64,000 nt of DNA, from the NCBI RefSeq assembly GCF_029168945.1, contig NC_083602.1, forward strand, positions 80,000,600 through 80,064,599, read 5' to 3'. The stretch's first letter is position 1. Each line of letters opens with the position of its first letter. The position numbers and the translations under genes are program-made. The notes under the pieces are model-generated. The model saw only the letters and a list, made by a program, of their open reading frames with translations, was not told the DNA's origin and made no database searches. Shown here piece by piece: positions 57,366 to 64,000 of the stretch. This stretch comes from Cannabis sativa (lineage: Eukaryota; Streptophyta; Magnoliopsida; Rosales; Cannabaceae).

Positions 57366-58431
57366 GTCTAGGTTTATTTATTAATGAAGATACTTTATAA
57401 AGTGAGGGCCAATTTCCTTATATGGGCCGCCCACTATGCAAGAGGTTTACCATTTTATTTTTTCCATTATTTTAATGCCACACAATTCTAACCTAAACCT
57501 AGAGGGCATTTAATAAATAGAAAGTATTGGCTTCAGGAAACTCATGACTTTGAACATTGTTTCCTTCAGACAAAAGCCAAGCCGCCCCTTCTCTCTCTTT
57601 TCTTCTCTAAATTTTGAAAATCCTTGAGTGAATGAGTAGTGCCCACACACATCAAGTGGTACCTCAATCATAGTATGTAAGACTGTGGAAAATCAACCAT
57701 CAAGAAGGAGAATCAGCATCAAAGAAGGAGAGAAAGAGATCCAGATTTAGATCTTGATTATGCTCTGCTACAGAAGGGAATCAAGGGCTAGAGATCTGAA
57801 TGGAAGGAGTCATTATATTCCGCTGCACCCAATGTAAGATTTCTAAACTTTATATGTGTTTAATTTCATTGTTTTAGAATTCATATTAGGGTGTTAATCA
57901 AACATACTTGGTAGTAAATCTAGATCCTAGTAAAATATTTCCAACAACTAGCACCAGAGCCATGGTAATGATTTACTTTCATGTTATATGAATTAAAATG
58001 ATGTTATACATGTTTGGTGTTGATTTGGATGGTTTCATGTTGGTTTATGTGCTTATGTGATGAAGGTATATGTTGTACGAATTTTCCATAAAAAAATATT
58101 TTTTCTATTTTATAAAATATTTTATTTAGATTCCTTGAGAAAAATTAAGCAATTTTTGTTTTCACGGAACTTAATTCCGATGAAAAACGAAGAAGATATG
58201 AATTTTGGAAGATTGGAAATCATGGCTGCTGCATGCAGCCTATCCTGGCAGCCCCCTACAAATTGCGAATTTTGTGGGATTTTTCCCCAAAAATCCAATT
58301 TTTCCCAAAATTCAGTTTTTCCAATTTTAAATTTTTCAAATTTTAAATATTTCCAATTTGAAATATTTTCTTTTTTTAAAATATTTCAATTTAGAATATT
58401 TCCAAATTTAAATATTTTATATTATGGTGAG
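57366..58431 (+). mobile_element. Copia D: LTR end, primer site and leader start
   Basis: A partial LTR (57366-57946) with an internal deletion of the part between TCTAGGTTTATTTATTAAT and AAAGTGAGG is followed by ACTAGCACCAGAGCCATGG (a mutated iMet site) and about 470 bp of leader. The donor-like site is GTAAGA at 57834. Tat-5 cuts it at 58432. An open stretch at 58057-58437 is AT-rich leader, not a gene. Confidence 0.8.
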
Positions 58432-59216
58432 TGTTGACCGAGGTTTTCGGCAACCAATAAAATATTATGAGATTAGAGAGCTGTAAGAAAATTAGAGAAG
58501 TATTTTTACGTGGTTGGGGCGTTAATGAGCCTTAGTCCACGAGTCTTTGTTATTTATGGATGTATTTAATACAGAGAATTTCTTTGGTGAGTGTTTACTC
58601 TTATAAATACAGAGAATGTTCTTGGTGAGTATTTACTCTTCTTGCTCTTATGCAATCCAAGATTCTCGACCCCATTTAATGAGCTTTGAGGGGGTATTTA
58701 TAGTGTTTTTAGTGGGTTGATCCCCAGAATTATTGTACAAGTGTATCTGTAAGTATCCATAAAGTTGGGCATTCCCAATGAATATACAATGAGTAATGCA
58801 TGGTCAAATCCCTAGGTGCTATAGGGATTTTATGTGGAATGTCCTTATTGTCTTTTGACTGATGTGACTCTTCACAGTGTAGCCGTCAATAGACTTAAAT
58901 GATCATTACTTCGCAGCTGCAGATTGGGCGTTGTGCCGTCAGACTTTATTGCGTGTAGCAGTCCCAACACGTTTCCTCCCATGCGGCATTAAATGCGACT
59001 TGATTGCTCAGGGGAAGCCTGACACCTCGCGGAGATGCCTTAGTATTACTTCGGCTTTCGGGAGCGTATGGGGCTCCCTATGTCTTCTCCTGGAGGCATG
59101 TCCCGGATGCTGCCTTATTACATAAAGACTTAGCAAATAATTCAAATGTTAAGCTGTTTGATCCACGTGTCCTTGTCCGGTTGGTCCACGTATATTGGGC
59201 AAAATCAGGGGCAACA
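58432..59216 (-). repeat. 3' LTR of Tat-5
   Basis: On the minus strand it begins TGTTGCCCCTGATTTTGCCC and ends CGGTCAACA, the same ends as the Tat-1 LTR. A sense TATA box (TATAAATA) is at 58702-58695. A G-box (CCACGTG) lies at 59163-59169. Two tandem units of about 44 bp around TACAGAGAAT...GGTGAGT...TTTACTCTT occur at 58563-58650. Confidence 0.85.
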
Positions 59217-59231
59217 TTTACCCCCCAAGCC
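59217..59231 (-). promoter_or_regulatory. Polypurine tract of Tat-5
   Basis: The minus strand reads GGCTTGGGGGGTAAA before the LTR. Confidence 0.8.
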
Positions 59232-59547
59232 TTGTTTATTTGAAAAATAAAACAAGGCTTGTTCCAGTGCCTCCGGTCGACCCCTCGGTTTCCTTGCACG
59301 AGCTTTGAGTGCGTGAAGGTGCATTTAATGATCGCCATTAATGCAGCGATTCGCTTTTTGCAGAGGTCGATTCGTTTCCTGCCCATTGATTGATACGTCG
59401 CATTAATGGTGTCAGACGGATACTCAAACGTTTCCACCGCCTTAATTACGAATCAATCCAACCGTTGATCTTTGGGAATTCGAATCGTGCGCCTCCCCAA
59501 CCGTTCGATTGGTAGGTAATAGTGCCTGTTCCTCACACATTTTTGCC

Positions 59548-59555
59548 TATAAAAG
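59548..59555 (+). promoter_or_regulatory. TATA box of the Tat-5 aORF promoter
   Basis: TATAAAAG in TTTGCCTATAAAAGCCACC, plus strand, 332 bp from the LTR and about 200 bp before the first splice donor. It points away from the LTR, against pol. Confidence 0.7.
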
Positions 59556-59579
59556 CCACCTACTTTCCTTCATTTCAGT

Positions 59580-59751
59580 TACTTCCCATTTCTTGCCAAC
59601 TTTGCTCGAGTTTCCCAGAGAGAAAAAGTCCCCAGACTAAGAGAACACCTTCGAACACTTTAAAATTTCCCTGTTAATCTTCATTCACCACTGTCAATAT
59701 ACCTTTCCTTTGTTTGATCGACAACAGAACACCAAGTTTCAACACCTCACT
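59580..59751 (+). other. Predicted first, non-coding exon of the Tat-5 aORF
   Basis: The start is estimated as about 30 bp after the TATA box. It ends before a GTAAGT donor at 59752. Confidence 0.5.
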
Positions 59752-60218
59752 GTAAGTTTCTCGCATCCCTTGCTTTACTGTTTGTGTAAAAGGCATGCTT
59801 TACTTATCTGTTTGTTTTTTTTTTGGGTTTGGTATTTGAAGTTTCTGGGAACGTATTCTTTTGGGTCTTTCACGTAACAGGTCTAGATTCACCATCTCTG
59901 GTGTTAGGGTTACTCTTGTTACGTACTTGCTGTTATTTTTTGCAAAGGACCATACGCTCTTCGTGTACTGGCCTTTTAGGGCATAGAGAAGACTTTGTTT
60001 TTCTTGATTTTTTGCCCTTTATTTTTCTTTTATGCGCAATGTTGTCTTCTGTGATTTTATTGCACGCGACTTTTGTCCAGGAAATCCTTCTAGGGTTTTC
60101 TGGTTGACAGATGTCCGGAGGGGGCCTCTTTCCAGCGGTTAGGGGACCCCCATTCCCTTTTTCTTGGTTTAGTGTTTGGTACGGGGCCTAACTACTGGAA
60201 TCTTAACTCTTTTTTCAG
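59752..60218 (+). other. Predicted 5'-UTR intron of the Tat-5 aORF
   Basis: GTAAGT at 59752 and CTCTTTTTTCAG ending at 60218, T-rich inside. The placement just ahead of the start codon matches Tat-1 and Tat-3. Confidence 0.6.
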
Positions 60219-61675
60219 AATCCAAACATGTCTGCGTCTGGTTCAAAGTCGTCCAAGAAGAGCGGTAAGCGTCTGGCTACCCTCGAAGACGTCTCACTGG
60301 GTCCCGTTGCCCAGGAGGGGTATCGGGCCACAGGATGGGAGGCGGCTAAGCTTCATTCCACCCCTAACCTGCCCCCACCAGCTGGAGAACATCGTGGAGG
60401 TGGCGGGAATCAAACTCTCAACATCTGGGACGTATCACCGGCCGCCCCGAGATGCGGAGACGCCCAACAATAACTATGGTGGCTTCGGGGCTTGGAGCAA
60501 GACGCACCTGATGGCCGGGGCCATGCTTCCTCTTCAAGACTATTTTATTAATTTTTTAGTTTTTGTCGGCCTTGCGCCATACCAACTGATTCCTCAAGCA
60601 TACCGCCTGCTTTTAGGCTTGTTTATTCTTTACTCTGCCCGGGGATGGGGCTCTCCCAGTCCGGCGGAGATTTTGTATTTTTACAAACTTGTTTCAGTCC
60701 CCAAGAAGGGGGACAAATTTAAAGATAGTTTTTACGGATTCCAGGCCCACCCTTCCAATGATTGGGTGGTCCCTTACAATAGGCAAACTCATATTAAGGA
60801 GTATCGCCACCGCTTCTTCTTCTCCTCCGGGTTCCGAGTAGTGGAGCACCCGGAGCTTCTCACAGACTGGGTCACGATTCCCCCCTATGAGCGGACCGCG
60901 CCTACTCAGGTCTTTCTCCGGAGGGCCCAGGTCTTTACGACTTACGACCGGGCGGAAGTTGACGTTGAGGGCCTAGTCACGACGGAGAATTGCAAGAAGG
61001 CCAAGCTTATCCTGCCGCACCAATCAGTTGAGGACTCTAACCTTTCTAAGGTTATCGTTCCAAATGTGAGGGTGCCTGCCGCGGAGAAGACCTTCCGGGA
61101 CGAACTCATCGCCACCGCCGAGAAGAAGTACCAGGAATATCTCTACCGGAAGGCCTAGGAGAAGGATTATTCCAAGGCCCAGGCAACATCCGGGAGGCCA
61201 CTTCGCGTTGGGAGCCCGGTCGAGAGGAGAAGCCTGGCGATCGCTAGGAAGCCCCTTCGCATTGGGGACTCAGCTGAGAGGACGATTCCCAAGCCAAAGC
61301 CTTCGGTTCAGGTGCTGAACACCGGGGCTCCTGATGCCAGTACTTCCGGCTCCGGTAAGTCTCCTTTAGCAGTACATTACGTTCCTTCCGTTGGCGAATA
61401 TGTCAGTCTTAGGCCTTTAGGGTTCGATGAGCGTCTCCATAGGTTTAGGATGCCCTCGACCCGGTGGGGAGACCATATGAAGGATTATTATTTTTCAAAC
61501 TTAGGAGATTTCCTAGGTCGGTCCCGAATGGGTTCTAGTCCTCCGGAGCCCGTTCCCTTAAACCCTTCGGCTTACATTTCTTCCAGCTGGTTCCGGCCTT
61601 CGGACAGCTATCTTGGAGACGATGCTGCCAGCGTAAAGATTCGGAACTTTGCTAGGGCCGAATTAGAGAGTCAGG
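60219..61675 (+). pseudogene. Tat-5 aORF exon 2: gypsy-type putative transposase domain
   Basis: The ATG at 60228 follows the acceptor. A Ser/Lys-rich start (M-S-A-S-G-S-K-S-S-K-K-S) runs for about 45 codons. In a C-rich stretch near 60350-60375 the frame shifts by one base. The domain then reads openly: H-L-M-A-G-A-M-L-P-L-Q-D-Y, F-V-G-L-A-P-Y-Q-L, L-L-G-L-F-I-L-Y-S-A-R-G-W-G, I-L-Y-F-Y-K-L and F-F-F-S-S-G-F-R. This is the PF04195-like domain found in Tat accessory ORFs. A TAG at 61156-61158 interrupts it, and the same frame goes on to 61675. The exon ends one base into a codon, and the next exon completes it. Function unknown. Confidence 0.85.
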
Positions 61676-61760
61676 GTAGGACTATTTTGATTGCTTTATT
61701 CGAGTGTTTACTGTTTCCATGGATATTCTAACACTTGCCTTTTTATTCTTGTTGTAGCAG
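61676..61760 (+). other. Predicted intron 2 of the Tat-5 aORF
   Basis: GTAGGA donor at 61676, TTGTTGTAGCAG acceptor at 61760, 85 bp, T-rich. Joining there keeps the reading frame exactly. Confidence 0.7.
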
Positions 61761-62527
61761 GTAATTCCATGGATGCCATCTTGGCCGAACTTTTCGGAGC
61801 TCACACTCCTGATGCTCCCCTTCCTTTAACTTCCTCCCGGGTGGCCACTCCCTTGAAAGCTTCTTCCAGCACCCCTCCAGACACTATTGACTTAGTGGAT
61901 GAGGAGGAGGCGCTTCCGGAAGAGGGTCAAGAAAAGCAATGGGGCCTTTCTGAGGAAGTTGAAGAAGGTAAAGAAGAGCAATGGGATCTTCCTGAGGAAG
62001 TTGAAGAAAGTGAAGAAGAGCAAGAAGTTTCTCTAATTCGCAAGCGCAAGGGCAAGATGGTTGCCAAGGAAGAGCCCAAACGGCAGCGGAGAGCTGATAC
62101 TCCGGCCCCTGGCCTTGATGCCGGGATCTCTCCCAAGGTGGAGGAACACACAGCCCCTCCCAACATTGTGCTGACTCCGGTTCCTGGAGATGAGGCGAGA
62201 CAGGAACTCCGAATAGCTAAACACAACTACGCCATGGACGAGTACTCCCGGGGGCATGCTGACGTGGAGGCTTTGAGGAAGGTTTTGCGAGTTGAAATGC
62301 AAAATACCCTCAACGATTCGAACTATCAGAATCCATGGGATCTAAACTTGGACCCCCTGTCGGATTGGTTCGGTCGTTTCCTCGAGCCCACCCTAGCTTC
62401 CTTTTCTGCGGAGATGACCGGCGAGTTTGCGTCTCAGCTTACCCGGTGTGCACCCAAGCAGTTCGTTGCTTGTGCATCCTTGAACTCCATCTTCCAAGTC
62501 GAGTATCTCAGCCACTCCCACACCGTG
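61761..62527 (+). CDS. Tat-5 aORF exon 3: acidic and basic linker region
   Basis: Open throughout (about 255 codons). It includes a highly acidic stretch with three repeats of an E-Q/W-x-L-x-E-E-V-E-E unit (about 61920-62020), a basic K-R-K-G-K-M-V segment that could act as a nuclear localisation signal, and a segment with S-R-G-H-A-D-V-E-A-L-R-K. The acidic/basic arrangement parallels the Tat-1 aORF. The exon ends at a codon boundary before GTAAAT. No enzymatic motif is seen. Confidence 0.75.
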
Positions 62528-62605
62528 GTAAATATTTCGTAGTTTACTTTTTTCCTCATTATTTTCTTTTTAAAGACTTTTACTCATACTTTTATCTTTT
62601 TCCAG
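62528..62605 (+). other. Predicted intron 3 of the Tat-5 aORF
   Basis: GTAAAT donor at 62528 and CTTTTTCCAG acceptor at 62605, 78 bp, with long T runs. The frame is kept. Confidence 0.75.
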
Positions 62606-63271
62606 CTTGCTGCCGAGGCCGGCCGCATTTCCAAGAACCTAATGAACCATGGCTTCGTCTTGTCTGACTTTGGGGGCATGGACGAAGTCATGAAGATCCT
62701 TCAGGATTTGACTGCTGAAAGGCAGATTTACCAGGAGGATGCCGAGCGCCAGGAGGCCCTTGCCAAGGCCAGTGAGGAAGAGGCCAGGCGGAGGGAGGCA
62801 CAAGCGGAGGCGATGATCTCGGAGGAGGCCCTTCGGAGGGATAGGCTGGAGGCCAGGCACCAGGAGGAGCTGAGGGCGGAGGGCGAGGCTACTGCTAAGG
62901 CCAAGCGTGAGCTTCGGGAGGCTAGGGAAGCCTTTGATGAAATGGCTGCCAAGGTGAAGTCCTTAGAGGAAGTTCACGAGGCAGACTTGGAGTCTAGGGC
63001 CAACCTTGTCGTGGAGCTGAAGGAGCTCAAGGACTTTAAAGACCAAACCTTGGAGAAGGGTAAGAAAGATGAGCTCCTTTCTCCCACCCCCTTCAGCCGG
63101 TGCGTCAATCATTTCGACGATGGCATCTACATGGCCTGGTCTACAAATGACCAAAATATCAAGCTTAACTTCTATCCCAAAACCGCGGAGATGATTGCAA
63201 AATTCCGGGAGAAGAAGAAGAAGCTCGATGCCATGCTGGAGGCCGCTTTGAGTTCAACCCATTACAACTAA
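62606..63271 (+). CDS. Tat-5 aORF exon 4: coiled-coil C-terminus
   Basis: Open to the TAA at 63269-63271 (221 codons). After L-A-A-E-A-G-R-I-S-K-N it is dominated by a long Glu/Ala/Arg-rich helix (62715-63060: E-A-L-A-K-A-S-E-E-E-A-R-R-R, then A-K-A-K-R-E-L-R-E-A-R-E) typical of a coiled coil, likely for self-association. A short globular tail holds Y-M-A-W-S-T-N-D-Q-N-I. The Tat-1 aORF ends with a similar coil. The sequence is intact here. Confidence 0.8.
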   Translation, partial: LAAEAGRISKNLMNHGFVLSDFGGMDEVMKILQDLTAERQIYQEDAERQEALAKASEEEARRREAQAEAMISEEALRRDRLEARHQEELRAEGEATAKAKRELREAREAFDEMAAKVKSLEEVHEADLESRANLVVELKELKDFKDQTLEKGKKDELLSPTPFSRCVNHFDDGIYMAWSTNDQNIKLNFYPKTAEMIAKFREKKKKLDAMLEAALSSTHYN

Positions 63272-63740
63272 GATTTCACTCTCTTTTTTTTATTTACAGC
63301 TAATTATCTTGTATTTAAGACAATTTTTTATTTACATAGCTGTTTTTATTTAAGGGGAGACAATGTTTAAGGCCTGTCCCCGGGCCCTTTGTATATATTT
63401 TTTGACCTACCCTTAGGGCTAGGATTTTTATATATTTATATATGATCTTATTTGATGCACATATCTTTCTTTTGGACCTGCCCTTTGGGTCAGGATGTTT
63501 ATACATATGCTTTTTTTTTCTTTTTCTTTTTTGTGCATACTTCTTTTTTGACCTATCCTTTGGGTCAGGATATTTTACTTAGCCTGTTTTTTTTCTGTCC
63601 GTGTGGTATACCTTAGTACCCCCCTGAGTGGCATAGAAACTTTGTTTTTAAGGCACTCAGTTTTATTTAATATGCGAAGGTTGTATACACTTAGACGGTA
63701 CAAACTCTTTTAAACAAAGTCTAAGTTACATTTTTGGTCT
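63272..63740. repeat. Tat-5 spacer with three hairpin repeats
   Basis: Between the converging aORF and pol. Three 18-nt hairpins: CCTA-CCC/GGG-TAGG (63406-63423), CCTG-CCC/GGG-CAGG (63477-63494) and CCT-CC/GG-AGG (63552-63569), each inside a longer repeat TTGACCT...GGATATTTTA, about 70 bp apart and embedded in long T runs. The first two stems differ by a paired base change. Confidence 0.65.
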
Positions 63741-63744
63741 ATTG

Positions 63745-64000
63745 CTAATATTTTCTGAGGTGATCGGCGTTCCAGGCCCTTGGCACAATGATTCTGTCCA
63801 TCCTCTTTAGCTTATAAGTGCCTACACCGATTTCGTCCTCGATTTCATATGGTCCTTCCCAATTTGGCCCAAGTAACCCCACTCCGGGATCTTGGGTGGC
63901 TGGGAAGACTCTTCTTAAGACCATATCCCCAATAGCAAATTTTTTGTTTTTAACTTTGGAGTTAAAATATTTGGTCACCTTCTTTTGATAAGCTGCCATC
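63745..64000 (-). pseudogene. C-terminal end of Tat-5 integrase (runs off the window)
   Basis: 84 open codons on the minus strand with V-T-K-Y-F-N-S-K-V, G-D-M-V-L-R-R-V-F, L-G-P-N-W-E-G-P-Y, T-Y-K-L and W-N-A-D-H-L-R-K-Y, matching the Tat-1 integrase end at 45900-46175. The stop lies at 63745. The catalytic part is outside the window, so whether the gene is whole is unknown. The Met at the edge is internal. Confidence 0.85.

Larger units (their letters stand above)
58432..64000 (-). mobile_element. Tat-5: 3' part of a minus-strand Tat element
   Basis: Reading the minus strand: integrase C-terminus (from the window edge to 63745), spacer with hairpin repeats, aORF on the opposite strand, polypurine tract, 3' LTR. 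The LTR ends at 58432 inside the copia D leader. The rest lies beyond the window. It is the best preserved Tat element here, and so probably the youngest. Confidence 0.88.

Noticed and set aside
58057..58437. 126-codon frame in the copia D leader
   Set aside because: Phe/Ile/Asn-rich AT-rich leader with repeated short segments. It ends at the Tat-5 boundary, with no protein pattern.
62639..62952. Ser/Ala-rich minus-strand frames opposite Tat-5 exon 4
   Set aside because: Antisense of a Glu/Ala/Arg-rich coiled coil always gives long Ser/Leu/Ala-rich frames.

Overview
The window looks like a retrotransposon nest from a flowering plant, probably a eudicot. It is AT-rich and dominated by LTR elements, with iMet-type primer sites and plant-style introns. 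I cannot name the species, and I see no host single-copy gene, tRNA or rRNA. Almost every kilobase belongs to one of about ten nested or rearranged retroelements. For reference I label them Tat-1 to Tat-5 (Ty3/Gypsy, Tat-like), copia A to D (one Ty1/Copia family), Tekay (chromovirus), one solo copia LTR and one TRIM.

Layout. 1-1800: degraded gag end of Tat-4. 1801-11087: copia A, inserted into that gag, its 3' LTR ending in a scrambled junction. 11088-13760: a 2.67 kb near-copy of sequence found again at 19041-21112 plus 30443-31040. 13761-14149 and 18307-19203: two pieces of the antisense accessory gene (aORF) of Tat-3, separated by the truncated copia B (14150-18309). 19204-21112: aORF 5' region, a complete Tat LTR and a 5'-truncated second Tat LTR. 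21113-30437: a complete minus-strand Tekay element with 5-bp target duplications (TTTCT). 30443-30559: rest of the second Tat LTR. 30560-40125: copia C, with 5'-truncated LTR, long AT-rich leader, gag, pol remnants and a full 3' LTR. 40126-51072: Tat-1, with gag and pol on the plus strand, a minus-strand aORF and a 3' LTR. 51073-57365: Tat-2 pol, spacer and start of the 3' LTR, interrupted by a solo copia LTR (53185-55772) that itself carries a 599-bp TRIM. 57366-58431: copia D fragment. 58432-64000: Tat-5 in minus orientation, with 3' LTR, a spliced plus-strand aORF and the C-terminal end of integrase at the window edge.

How the parts work together. In the Tat elements gag-pol runs one way, and an aORF with its own TATA box and 5'-UTR intron runs the other way between pol and the 3' LTR. 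The Tat-5 aORF is the best-preserved gene here: four exons, one frameshift and one premature stop. The copia elements have a splice donor in the U5 region of the LTR and, where gag survives, an acceptor 8 nt before the gag start. Their roughly 3.5 kb AT-rich leader is therefore probably an intron. It contains a 72-nt hairpin with compensating base changes among three copies. All the coding regions are damaged except perhaps the Tekay domains, which are split only by a few frameshifts.

All comparisons were made by eye. Element boundaries rest on TG/CA ends, primer sites, polypurine tracts and target duplications where stated.
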